Origin: SIG598 sp045580875
GTDB lineage: Bacteria; Bacillota; Clostridia; Oscillospirales; Acutalibacteraceae
Assembly (NCBI GenBank): GCA_045580875.1
Contig: JAZNOP010000020.1
Span: forward strand, 1-64,000
Length of the DNA stretch: 64,000 nucleotides
Direction of reading: 5' to 3'
Shown here one piece after another: positions 26,418 to 34,993 of this stretch (its first letter is position 1; the number at the start of each line of letters is the position of its first letter). Under the pieces are notes generated by a model. That model ran no database searches. It worked only from the letters and a program-made list of their open reading frames with translations, and was not told the origin of the DNA. Made by a program: the position numbers and the translations under genes.

Positions 26418-26989
26418 TTACTGCTCGCCGGTACGGATAGGAGGATGCGTGAGCAGATGATACATGGTTTCTGCCATTTCATCTACGCTCCTGTCATAGC
26501 CTTTATGATGCCAGTCGATTATAACGCCGATTATTCCACATAGGTTAAAAAGCACAGTCTGTGATGAATTTGGCTGGGAATTATAGCCGATTATATTAGC
26601 GATATTAGGGCTTACTTGAAAAACGTGTATAAGACAGCGTTCGAGCAGAAGTGTGCTGCATCGATTGCTGCTCAGAGCATCGAGTAAAGGACGGCAGTGA
26701 TACCAGTAGGAGAAGAAGCGCACGAGTTCATAGTGTGCAGAATTTGAATTATTCGGTACTGGGCAAGTGAAGGATTCGTAATCGAGGAAGGTGTGATCAA
26801 TAAGTGCAATGAGCACATCATCCTTGCTCTCGAACAGGCGGTAGAAGGTCTTGCGAGAGAGGCCAGAATGTTCGCATAGACTGACAACGGTTATTTTTTG
26901 TATGCGGTGCGTTTCATACATTCGAGCAGACTGTGCTCAATAAGTCTCTGCTGGGAAGCGGATTTGGCAGTAGAGCAGCATGAATACAT
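26418..26989 (-). pseudogene. TetR-family regulator, frameshifted
   Basis: The C-terminal 167-residue frame (26418-26921) starts mid-domain; the natural TetR N-terminus (ASQQRLIEHSLLECM) lies in another frame starting at the ATG at 26989 (SD AGGGAGG). The frames would join if one A were added in the A6 run (T6 at 26894-26899 on the plus strand), restoring 'KKITVVSLCEHSGLSRKTFYRLF'. It therefore looks like a single-base deletion or sequencing error. It is divergent to the GPH symporter and is likely its repressor. A ribosomal -1 shift on AAAAAA is conceivable but not required. Confidence 0.7.
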
Positions 26990-27019
26990 ATCGTTCATCC
27001 TCCCTAAATATATAAGATT

Positions 27020-27048
27020 ATAATAACATAAAATACTTGCGTTGTCAA
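27020..27048 (-). promoter_or_regulatory. Promoter of the TetR gene
   Basis: On the minus strand TTGACA (27048-27043) and TATTAT (27025-27020) are 17 nt apart, upstream of the tetR SD and ATG at 26989. An inverted repeat overlaps its -35 box. Confidence 0.7.
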
Positions 27049-27063
27049 ATTGCACAAACAACG
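27040..27063. promoter_or_regulatory. Candidate TetR operator overlapping the tetR promoter
   Basis: CGTTGT (27040-27045) and ACAACG (27058-27063) form a 6-bp inverted repeat with a 12-nt spacer in the divergent gap. Its left arm overlaps the -35 of the TetR promoter, a usual layout for an autoregulated repressor that also controls the neighbouring transporter. Confidence 0.5.
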
Positions 27064-27184
27064 ACGCTACTATTTTTAATAAAATGTCACAGAAAGCCAA
27101 TAGTGTACCTATCAAATATTGGTGCTGCTCATATATAATTACTATATATAAGGCTCGCCAGAGCTGCGAAAAGGAGGAATATAA

Positions 27185-28651
27185 ATGGCAAAAAACGTCA
27201 AGTTGGACGAGAAAGGTTTCCGCAAATTCAGTATTCGAGATAAGCTTGCCTATGCTGCTGGTGATTTTGGCTGCAACATGAGTTTTGCGCTGAAAACTTA
27301 TCTTATGGTTTACTGGACCCAGTATATGGGTATGACCGAAAGTCTGTATGCCCTGCTTCTGGTCATCGTTCAGGTATGGGACGCAATTAACGATCCACTT
27401 ATCGGTGCAATGATTGATGCCGATCGCCGTAAATATAAGCGAGGCAAGTTTCTTGCGTACATAAGCTTTGGCTCCATCGGACTCATCATCGCCGGTGCGC
27501 TGAGCTTTGCTCCCTTCCCGAACGCATCTGAAATAGCAAAGATCGCTATGTATGTAGGCGGTTATGTTTTCTGGGATGCATTCTACACCGTAGCAAATGT
27601 ACCTTACGGATCTATGCTGCCGCTGATTACCGAGGAAGTGGGCGAGCGCGCTCAGCTTTCCTCTTGGCGTACTGTAGGCGCTATGATCGGCGGAATGGCT
27701 TCTGGTATCCTTATCCCAATTATCATTTACGATAAGGCAGGCTATCTGCTTGGTGACAGAATGTGGCTGATCGCTCTGTTTATGGGCGTTCTGGGCTTTG
27801 CCGCATTCCGCCTGCTGATAAGTAAATCGACCCTGCGCGTTGATGTTGATGTCCGCTGCAACGAAGGTCAGAAGTTCAATATCTTCAAGGCAATCATCAA
27901 CTTCATGAAGAACCGTCCCGCACTGGGTGCCACCCTTGGTGCCTGTGCTTCTTTCATCAGTATGTACGGCGCACAGGCGGCTGTGTCGGTACTGTTCCAG
28001 GCGTATTTCAAGAATGCACAGATCTCCGGTCTGATGCAGATTGTATCTATGTTGCCCATGTTTATCTTCATGCCGTTCATCGCCAAGATCGTCCGCAGAT
28101 TCGGTAAAAAAGAGGCTGCATCCTTTGGCGGTATCTTCTCTATTCTGGCATGTGTTCTCATGCTGGTTCTGCCTATCGGTCCCGACAGCATCGGCATGCT
28201 GACATATGTTGGCTGTCAGGTGCTCAATGGTCTGGGCATGGGCGTTTACATGTGCGTTTCCTATTCTATGATGGCTGACGCCATTGATTACAATGAGTGG
28301 AAGTTTGGTGTCCGCGATGAAGGCACCATTTACGCTATCCATTCCTTTTTCCGCAAGCTCAGCCAGGGCGTGTTCCCGTCCATTGGTCTTATCATTGCTG
28401 CTGCTCTTGGTTATGTAGCTGTTCTTGGTCCTGACCAGAGCCCCGACGTAGCTCTGAAAATGCGCTATCTGGTTGCTGTTATGTATCTGATAGCTGCAAT
28501 CGTTCAGTTTATCAGTGTCAAGTTCGTATTCAATCTTGACAAAAAGACTCTCGCAAAGATGCAGGAAGAGCTTGCAGAACGCAATATTTCCACAGAGAAC
28601 GTGGAAGAGAAGATTGTAGAAGCCGCAGACACTTCAGCAGAAATTGAATAG
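27185..28651 (+). CDS. GPH-family sugar:cation symporter
   Basis: The 488-residue MFS transporter has about 12 helices and GPH/MelB motifs: 'KLAYAAGDFG' at the start, 'VQVWDAINDPLIG' (about 71), 'PYGSMLPLI' and 'DAIDYNEWKFG' (about 361). GPH symporters import galactosides, pentosides or glucuronides with Na+ or H+; next to a GH79-like enzyme, a glucuronide is plausible. ATG with AAGGAGG. The frame continues beyond the TAG stop for 30 codons with an acidic, Ala/Glu-rich sequence to a TAA at 28744. The tail is probably an ancestral C-terminus cut by the TAG. Confidence 0.88.
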   Translation: MAKNVKLDEKGFRKFSIRDKLAYAAGDFGCNMSFALKTYLMVYWTQYMGMTESLYALLLVIVQVWDAINDPLIGAMIDADRRKYKRGKFLAYISFGSIGLIIAGALSFAPFPNASEIAKIAMYVGGYVFWDAFYTVANVPYGSMLPLITEEVGERAQLSSWRTVGAMIGGMASGILIPIIIYDKAGYLLGDRMWLIALFMGVLGFAAFRLLISKSTLRVDVDVRCNEGQKFNIFKAIINFMKNRPALGATLGACASFISMYGAQAAVSVLFQAYFKNAQISGLMQIVSMLPMFIFMPFIAKIVRRFGKKEAASFGGIFSILACVLMLVLPIGPDSIGMLTYVGCQVLNGLGMGVYMCVSYSMMADAIDYNEWKFGVRDEGTIYAIHSFFRKLSQGVFPSIGLIIAAALGYVAVLGPDQSPDVALKMRYLVAVMYLIAAIVQFISVKFVFNLDKKTLAKMQEELAERNISTENVEEKIVEAADTSAEIE

Positions 28652-28776
28652 GTCGAAGCAGAAGCTGTAACAGAGGCTGCAAACGAAGAGACCGGCACAG
28701 AAAAATACAGACGAATAATTAGTACCTTATGTCTGAACACATAAATATAAACTGCAGTCATAAGTTATAAGTAACC

Positions 28777-28809
28777 AAAGGGTATGCGGCAGATAACCGC
28801 ATACCCTTT
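28777..28809 (+). terminator. Terminator of the GPH symporter gene
   Basis: A 13-bp stem (aaagggtatgcgg with its complement at 28797-28809) and a 7-nt loop is followed by a short T-run (tttta) on the plus strand. Confidence 0.85.
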
Positions 28810-28875
28810 TTACTGCTTATATGTGGTTTGACAATTAAATCAAATATGTTCCTTAAAACACACCGGGGGATATAT

Positions 28876-28911
28876 GGTGTTAATTCAGAGTAAGGTGTTA
28901 ATTCAGAGTAA
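28876..28911. repeat. Two 18-bp tandem repeats
   Basis: The unit ggtgttaattcagagtaa occurs twice without change at 28876-28893 and 28894-28911. No further copies here and no spacer pattern, so this is not CRISPR; it may be a slippage product. Confidence 0.8.
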
Positions 28912-28949
28912 ATAGATGTGTTAATACTGTGGTTTTGAAACGTTATAAA

Positions 28950-28980
28950 ATGCCTCCGCCAAAGGAAATGGCGGAGGCAT
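28950..28980 (-). terminator. Terminator of GtrA copy 2
   Basis: Twelve-bp stem (28950-28961 with 28969-28980) followed by TTTTATAA on the minus strand, the duplicate of 21177-21207. Confidence 0.82.
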
Positions 28981-29062
28981 CCTGCGTTATTCAGTTACAC
29001 AAATTGAATAGATATATGCTTAGAAAATCTGTACGGTAAAAATCTTCGGACAGCAGTTTGGA

Positions 29063-29674
29063 TTATATCTTTTCGGAATTTTCTTCCGGCTTTCCTTCTG
29101 GAAAAATGATCTTGAATACAAAGAAGAAAATCACCATAGAAACACTGCCGGTGATCATCGTCACAAGAATGTTATAAACGGCTGGAGAAACATAAACAGC
29201 AGCAACCGGCATCCAGAGATTGTTCAGACCATTACTCAGCAGAGATATAACAATCCAGGCGATGAAATACCACATAGCCTGATACCATGGGTTTCCTTTG
29301 CTCTTGAAGGTGATGTTTCTCTGCAGCGGAAAATTAACACACTGCGCAAGAAACGAGCCGACCTCAAAACTGATGAAGTAGCCAAGGCCGCCGCCAATAG
29401 CAACTGCTCCGGAAGCATCACGCACGACATTGTAGCCAAGCAGACTCCACGAAAAATCAACGCCAAGAATCGAAACAGGAAGCTGTGGCCACATAAATTC
29501 CTTTGCCGCCAGTCCTATTCCCAGCATACCAGGCATAAAGGTAAATACAAGGTACTGAAGGATAGTAACGCCCATACTAAACACAAGGAAGTAGAATATC
29601 TGATACAACCACTTTGACAAAACCGGGTGCTTTTCAGAAAAGCTTTCTCAGAACTTTTTTAGACCAGTCAACAT
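29063..29674 (-). pseudogene. GtrA-like gene, copy 2, with early nonsense codon
   Basis: The full frame from the ATG at 29674 (SD AGGAGG) would give 203 residues closely matching copy 1, but codon 9 is TGA (29648-29650) where copy 1 has TGG (Trp). A shorter product could start at the TTG at 29620 (185 residues; conserved membrane part kept), but no SD is seen there. Four helices and the 'NFPLQRNITFKSKG' loop are intact. It follows the intact GH3 gene by 14 nt. It probably decays while copy 1 remains functional, though which copy is ancestral is not settled. Confidence 0.7.
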
Positions 29675-29688
29675 GATTTCCTCCTGTA

Positions 29689-32073
29689 TCACTTTTTACT
29701 GAAGGTGTATTTCATTAATTTTCGGAAGCCACCCTTTTTCCGGTTTATCATATCGATGAGAGCAAGCACCTGCTCATCTGACAGAACGCCGGACATTCTT
29801 GCAACTCCACGCCACGGCAGATTCATTACAAACATTACGTTGTTGCCGAGTTCCTTTTTGCCAAGAGCCATTAGAAATTTGCGAACAAAACCGATCAGTC
29901 TGTATATGCTCCTGCCAAGACCGCCTTTAAGATACTCACCCTGTGAAATCGTATCATTGAAACCGATTGGTGCATTGCGATCCCATTTTGCATTTGGAAT
30001 TGGATGTCCAAGCAGCGCAGTAAAGCTGTCGTCGGAAACATCCTGTACCAACCCATTGTGATAAGGCGCAAACAAATCTCTTTCATAAGGATTTATCACC
30101 TGACTGCATTCCTTGCGCACTTCTGTACAGAGTCTTATATCTCGGCTTGAAGCACTAATGCGAATTTCGTATATGCCCGGTTCAATTACCCAGTTGTTTT
30201 CAATAATACTCCATACAGCAAAGCTGCGGTCGTTCAGTGTAAAGGAAACTTTCTTTTCCTCGCCCGGTTCTAAAGCAACCTTTACGAATCCTTTAAGTTC
30301 CTGCTCCGGACGGAACATACCTCCTGTTTTTGAGTGTATATACAGCTGAGCGATTTCTTCACCGGCGGTGTCGCCGGTATTGCTAATTGTGAAAGATACA
30401 GTGTCGTCTGATATCTGAAGATCGCTGTAATAAAAATCAGTATAGCTTAAGCCGTATCCGAATGGATATTTTACGTCTTTTTTTGCGGTGTCAAAGTAAC
30501 GATATCCAACATACAGTCCCTCACGGTATTCAGATGTTGCCTCTGTGCCGGGATAATAGGGGGCAGAAGACATATCAGAATAACAAAGGGGAACAGTTTC
30601 CGACAGCTTGCCGCAGGGATTTGCCAGACCAACAAGGAGCTTTGCCATTGCCAGTGCACCTGACTGACCACCAAGATAGCCATGCATAACAGCCTTGGCG
30701 TTGCTGTCCCACTGCATTTCTACGCTGCAGCCGCAGGATAGAACCACAACGATGTTAGGGTTCACCTGTGCAAGTGCTGAGAGCAGAGTTAATTGGTTTT
30801 CCGGCAGACACATAGTTGCCCTGTCTATGCCTTCGGCTTCGCCGCCTTCGTCAAGACCAAGCCAAAGGAGTACGGTATCTGCCTTTTTTGCAAGTCTGCA
30901 CGCTTTGCGGATAAGAGCTTTATCCGGTTTGCCGCTGCGACGAAAACCTTGAGCATAGCCGACTACATTTATACCGATAGATGTCAGTGCATCATATCCG
31001 TTTACCAACTTTGTGGGATTTATCTTTGAACTGCCAGCACCCTGATAACGGGGTTCGGCTGCAAAATCACCAATAACAGCGATTCGGGCTTCTTTTTTCA
31101 GTGGCAGAATATTATCTTCATTTTTGAGCAGAACTGCAGATTTTTCTGCCACGCTGGCAGCGAACAGGTGATGTTCTTCTGAGTCGTAGGACTTACCTTT
31201 GATTGCATTCTGTGTGGAATAGATCATATCCAACAGCCGGCTCACCTGTTCGTCCAGAACAGCTTCATCTAAACGTCCTGACTTAACCGCCTCTACAATA
31301 TGACGGTCGGTCTGACCGTTGGTTGAAGGCATTTCCAGTGTGCCGCCAGCCTTTATAGATTCTACTCGGTCGTTATTGCCGCCCCAGTCGGAAACGACAA
31401 CGCCCTTATAGTCCCATTCGCCATACAGAATTTCATTCAGCAGGTGGTGGTTTTCGTGGGCATAAACACCATTGACTCTGTTATAGGAAGTCATCAGACA
31501 TTTTGTTTTGCCCTCTTTCACCGCCATTTCAAATGCAGGCAGATAGATCTCCCTCAATGTGCGCTCGTCCAGTACGGAGTCGTTAGTCATTCTGCGCAGT
31601 TCCTGAGAGTTGGCTGCATAATGCTTGACACAGGCAGAAATGCCGTTGTTCTGTATTCCGCGAATAAGGGCGGCTGCCATTTTTCCCGAAAGGTAGGGGT
31701 CTTCGGAGAAATATTCAAAATTTCTGCCGCACAACGGGCTGCGTTTTATATTGCAGCCCGGTCCCAGCAGAACGCTTACACCCTCACTCGCTGCCTCAAG
31801 ACCGAGAAACTGTCCCATTTTTTCTATGAGTGCCTCGTCCCATGTGTTGGCAAGCCCAGCGGCAGATGGATAACAGGTAGCGGGAATGGATTTGTTCAGA
31901 CCAAGATGGTCAGCTTTGCCGCCCTGCTTGCGCAGACCATGAGGACCGTCGGTGAGCATGATGCTTGGAATACCAAGTCGTTCTATCGGCTTGGTATTCC
32001 AGAAGTTAGCACCTGACATCAGAGAAGCTTTCTCCTCCAACGTCATCTGATCAATCAGTTCTTTGTTTTTCAT
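29689..32073 (-). CDS. GH3 beta-glucosidase-type enzyme (cytosolic)
   Basis: The 794-residue enzyme has the classical GH3 order: an N-terminal TIM barrel (DGPHGLR at about 45, 'KHYAANSQE', nucleophile Asp in 'VVSDWGG', about 230), an alpha/beta sandwich domain ('SAVLLKNEDNILPL') and a C-terminal fibronectin-type III domain ('YPFGYGLSYTDF', about 520-650). There is no signal peptide. GH3 enzymes release beta-linked glucose, xylose or related sugars from short oligosaccharides. It is 27 nt downstream of the membrane-anchored GH3 gene on the same strand, with GtrA copy 2 next, suggesting an operon. A copy of its tail lies at 21919-21990. Substrate not predictable. Confidence 0.9.
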   Translation of the reverse strand: MKNKELIDQMTLEEKASLMSGANFWNTKPIERLGIPSIMLTDGPHGLRKQGGKADHLGLNKSIPATCYPSAAGLANTWDEALIEKMGQFLGLEAASEGVSVLLGPGCNIKRSPLCGRNFEYFSEDPYLSGKMAAALIRGIQNNGISACVKHYAANSQELRRMTNDSVLDERTLREIYLPAFEMAVKEGKTKCLMTSYNRVNGVYAHENHHLLNEILYGEWDYKGVVVSDWGGNNDRVESIKAGGTLEMPSTNGQTDRHIVEAVKSGRLDEAVLDEQVSRLLDMIYSTQNAIKGKSYDSEEHHLFAASVAEKSAVLLKNEDNILPLKKEARIAVIGDFAAEPRYQGAGSSKINPTKLVNGYDALTSIGINVVGYAQGFRRSGKPDKALIRKACRLAKKADTVLLWLGLDEGGEAEGIDRATMCLPENQLTLLSALAQVNPNIVVVLSCGCSVEMQWDSNAKAVMHGYLGGQSGALAMAKLLVGLANPCGKLSETVPLCYSDMSSAPYYPGTEATSEYREGLYVGYRYFDTAKKDVKYPFGYGLSYTDFYYSDLQISDDTVSFTISNTGDTAGEEIAQLYIHSKTGGMFRPEQELKGFVKVALEPGEEKKVSFTLNDRSFAVWSIIENNWVIEPGIYEIRISASSRDIRLCTEVRKECSQVINPYERDLFAPYHNGLVQDVSDDSFTALLGHPIPNAKWDRNAPIGFNDTISQGEYLKGGLGRSIYRLIGFVRKFLMALGKKELGNNVMFVMNLPWRGVARMSGVLSDEQVLALIDMINRKKGGFRKLMKYTFSKK

Positions 32074-32099
32074 CGTTTGATTTGGTATATCAATATTGT

Positions 32100-34853
32100 T
32101 TATTCGTTTTCTGCAGTTTCAACTGCGTTTGTATAATTTACTATTGAGTAGCAAATATTGTGGGCGCACTCACGAAGTCCCAGCATAACACCGACAGGGT
32201 CAGCCTTGCAAGCTTTTTCGACTGCACTTGCAGCACCTGCAAGACCCATATCCAACATCAGGTCGTTACCATTGCGGCAAGCCAGACCTGCATTCATAAA
32301 TCCACCGGGCATACCGGCATCGGTAGAAACTATGCCGGTGAATCCCCACTCACCGCGAAGAACTTCGTTCAAAAGCTCGCTGCTGGCACCAGACCACTTG
32401 TAGCCGATGTGGGTAAAGCTGGACATTGCACCGGTAGCACCGCCATCCTTTACTGCGATCTCAAATGGACGAAGATAGAGTTCACGCATTGCCTGCTCGT
32501 TGGTCCAGCAATAGATACCAGAGCGTGCATTTGTTTCCTCGTTATTAAGAATAAAGTGCTTGATTGTAACCATAACACCCTGTTCCTGTGCACCTTTTAT
32601 TGTGGAAGCAGCCATCATACCGGACAGAACAGGATCTTCTGAGTAATACTCAAAGTTTCTGCCGCCCATAGCGGTACGGTGCAGATTCATAGCAGGTGCG
32701 TACCAAACCTGAATATTGTAAGCAGCAGCTTCGGCACCAATATGTGCACCCAGCTGATAAGCAAGCTCGTCATTCCAGGTGGAAGCAACCATCATTTCAG
32801 TGGGATAAGCCGCAGCTGAAACAGGCACAAACATAGAGTTGATGCCGGCAGGACCGTCCAGCATACGAGTGTCGGGGATACCTAAACGCTCAATAGCCTC
32901 GGTGTGCCAGCCGCCCTGGGTGAACAGCTCCATCAGTTCTTCATATGTGAACTGATCAAGGAACTCCTCCCACATAGGATCGTCGTAATCAAGCCCCTTG
33001 AGATCTGCCAGCATAATCCCATTGTCCGCACCAGTGGTGGGCATTTCCTCTGCAGAGGGTTCTGGGTTATTGTATGCCTCAATAGCAGCCAACAGTTCTT
33101 CAGATGCAACGTAATTTGCATTGCTGTCATCCGGATATGTACCTTCCCAGTCATTACGGGACAGGTAGGTCAGACCGCCGTCGGCATATTCAAAACGGTT
33201 TTCGATGGCAGTACCGGTAACCTCGTCGGCATCATAAACGATAGTCTTATCGACTATGTGTTCCTGTACTTCAACTATATCGTGGACGTTGCGTGCAAGC
33301 TTGATTTCGTATGTGCCGGCATCAAGGACATAAGCCTCCTCATTGTTCATATCATAGCTTGACATATCACGAATCGGGAAGCTGATGGAAAGGGTCTCGC
33401 TCTCACCGGGCTGCAGCAAAGATGTTTTTGCATAGTCTGCAAGTTCAATGGCAGACTTTTCAATGCCGCCGGGAGTGTAAGGAGCGGAGAAGTACAGCTG
33501 TACTACATCTTTACCAGCCATGTCGCCGGTATTGGTGACCTTGACTCTCCATACAACGTTCTTTGAATTAACGGTGAAATCAACAGTTTCCCAATTAAAT
33601 TCGGTATAGCTCAGACCGTAGCCGAAGGGATACTGAACTGCGTTCCAGTATCCGCTTTCATCACCCTCGTAGCGGGTTTCATAATAGCGGTAGCCTACAT
33701 ATATGCCTTCGTTGTAGTTGATAAAGGCTTTGCCGCTGAGGTTGGTGTACTTATAATCACCAAAATTCTCAGTAGCAGGAGCACTGCTCACATCGTAAGC
33801 ATAGGTGTCTACCAGTCGACCGGAGGGGTTGATTTCGCCGGTGATGATCTTACCAAGAGAGATACAGCCCTGAGTGCCGGGAATACCGGTCCAGATGACT
33901 GCTTCGATGGAATCATACTCATCAACTATACCAAGTTCGGTTGCATTGCCAACATTGACAATGATGATAACATGCTCAAAGTTTTCTGCGACAGTGCGGA
34001 TGAGTTCCTGACGGTTCGGAGTAAGCTTCAGTGCTTCCACTTCACAGTCAGAGGATTCCACAACATCATTGCTCAGTACCACGATAGCCTGATCGGAGTA
34101 AGCCTTAGCCGCAGAGAGAACATCATCGGTCAGATACTCGTTGGAATTGATGTCCTCGGTCTTGTTGCCGAACATAAATGAAGTCAGCATATTGAAGATA
34201 TTGTTGGATCCGGAAGCTTCCGCTGAATTGCCCATATCCTGATACAGCTGGTGCAGCTCGGGGTTGATTTCGATACCGGCCATTTCCAGTCCCTCAAAGA
34301 GGGTTACGCAGTTTGTCAGATCAACAGCACCGGAACCGCCGCCGCTGTATTTGAAATTGTAAGCGTCGTCACCAAAGATGTTTACCTTCTTATTATTAAG
34401 CGGAAGCAAATCATTTTCGTTTTTCAGCAGGATAATGCCCTCGTCGGAAATAGCAGTTGCAAAGGATTCGCCGGCTGCACGGGCAGCCTGTGCTTCTTCA
34501 GTCTGGTCGGTATAGGTCAGAGAAAGTATTGAGCTGATATTAGTTATGATAGGAGCTGCGGCATTTATGATAAGTGCAACTACCAACACCACAGCCGTCC
34601 AGACAGCGATTCTTCTGATGCGTGAAAGACGGCGCTTGTAGGCCTTATATCCCTTCTTCTGAGCCTTGCGCTCGTCCTTTTCTTGAGTCTTGAGTGTCTT
34701 CTTCCAGTCTGCAATTTTCTCTTTCTGTTCTTTTAAGACAGCTTTGCGGTCATCGCCTTTGGTCTCCTTTTTACGCTTGAGAAAAGCCACGGCTTTAGCT
34801 TTTCCTTGCTTTTTGTATTCACTTACATTCACAGTTGTTTTTTCTTCTGCCAT
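32100..34853 (-). CDS. Membrane-anchored, circularly permuted GH3 enzyme
   Basis: The 917-residue protein has a highly basic N-terminus (about 20-80), one membrane helix (about 82-105), then the GH3 sandwich domain ('ISDEGIILLKNENDLLPL', 'KYSGGGSGAVD') and FnIII ('YPFGYGLSYTEF', about 420-530). The catalytic barrel comes last ('LDGPAGINS', 'KHFILNNEET', nucleophile Asp in 'VSTDAGM', about 845). Ordinary GH3 has the barrel first, so this is the permuted form known from other gut Clostridia. The ATG at 34853 has AGGAGG. It is the first gene of the unit, read divergently from an AraC regulator across a 12-bp inverted repeat. It may process glycans at the membrane surface. Confidence 0.88.
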   Translation of the reverse strand: MAEEKTTVNVSEYKKQGKAKAVAFLKRKKETKGDDRKAVLKEQKEKIADWKKTLKTQEKDERKAQKKGYKAYKRRLSRIRRIAVWTAVVLVVALIINAAAPIITNISSILSLTYTDQTEEAQAARAAGESFATAISDEGIILLKNENDLLPLNNKKVNIFGDDAYNFKYSGGGSGAVDLTNCVTLFEGLEMAGIEINPELHQLYQDMGNSAEASGSNNIFNMLTSFMFGNKTEDINSNEYLTDDVLSAAKAYSDQAIVVLSNDVVESSDCEVEALKLTPNRQELIRTVAENFEHVIIIVNVGNATELGIVDEYDSIEAVIWTGIPGTQGCISLGKIITGEINPSGRLVDTYAYDVSSAPATENFGDYKYTNLSGKAFINYNEGIYVGYRYYETRYEGDESGYWNAVQYPFGYGLSYTEFNWETVDFTVNSKNVVWRVKVTNTGDMAGKDVVQLYFSAPYTPGGIEKSAIELADYAKTSLLQPGESETLSISFPIRDMSSYDMNNEEAYVLDAGTYEIKLARNVHDIVEVQEHIVDKTIVYDADEVTGTAIENRFEYADGGLTYLSRNDWEGTYPDDSNANYVASEELLAAIEAYNNPEPSAEEMPTTGADNGIMLADLKGLDYDDPMWEEFLDQFTYEELMELFTQGGWHTEAIERLGIPDTRMLDGPAGINSMFVPVSAAAYPTEMMVASTWNDELAYQLGAHIGAEAAAYNIQVWYAPAMNLHRTAMGGRNFEYYSEDPVLSGMMAASTIKGAQEQGVMVTIKHFILNNEETNARSGIYCWTNEQAMRELYLRPFEIAVKDGGATGAMSSFTHIGYKWSGASSELLNEVLRGEWGFTGIVSTDAGMPGGFMNAGLACRNGNDLMLDMGLAGAASAVEKACKADPVGVMLGLRECAHNICYSIVNYTNAVETAENE

Positions 34854-34876
34854 AATAATACCTCCTATAATTCGTG

Positions 34877-34908
34877 AATTAAACAATATTTTTTGCTATT
34901 GTTTAATT
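34877..34908. promoter_or_regulatory. 12-bp inverted repeat between GH3 and AraC genes
   Basis: AATTAAACAATA (34877-34888) and TATTGTTTAATT (34897-34908) are perfect complements with an 8-nt spacer, just downstream of a minus-strand TATAAT at 34916-34911. This suits an operator over the GH3 transcription start; a hairpin in the 5' leader is an alternative. Confidence 0.55.
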
Positions 34909-34993
34909 TTATTATAGCTTTTTGCTAAAGGGTGTGATATCATAAATCTGCACATTTTAGCACAATTCTGCAAAGTTATAGGAGAAAATAAAA

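Larger units (their letters stand above)
28652..29062. other. Gene-free stretch after the GPH gene
   Basis: It holds, in order, the in-frame 30-codon extension of the GPH gene (28652-28744), the plus-strand terminator (28777-28809), an 18-bp tandem repeat (28876-28911), and the 3' part of duplicated copy 2 with the minus terminator at 28950-28980. Nothing else recognised. Confidence 0.8.
28928..29755 (-). repeat. Duplicated GtrA segment, copy 2
   Basis: Match to 21155-21990 extends from TGTGGTTTTGAAAC through the terminator, GtrA gene and the GH3 3' tail. Here the GH3 gene is complete, so this copy keeps the original gene order. Confidence 0.85.

Noticed and set aside
26894..26899. Programmed -1 frameshift in the TetR gene
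   Set aside because: The P-site tRNA would have to re-pair with a mismatch and no downstream stimulatory structure is seen; a lost A is simpler.
26891..28342. Long minus-strand open frame (483 codons) opposite the GPH symporter
   Set aside because: It is antisense to a well-supported transporter, rich in His/Gln/Cys from the reversed codons, and has no SD or family motif; only its last codons coincide with the TetR N-terminus.
28876..28911. CRISPR repeat
   Set aside because: Only two head-to-tail copies, no spacers and no cas genes in the window.
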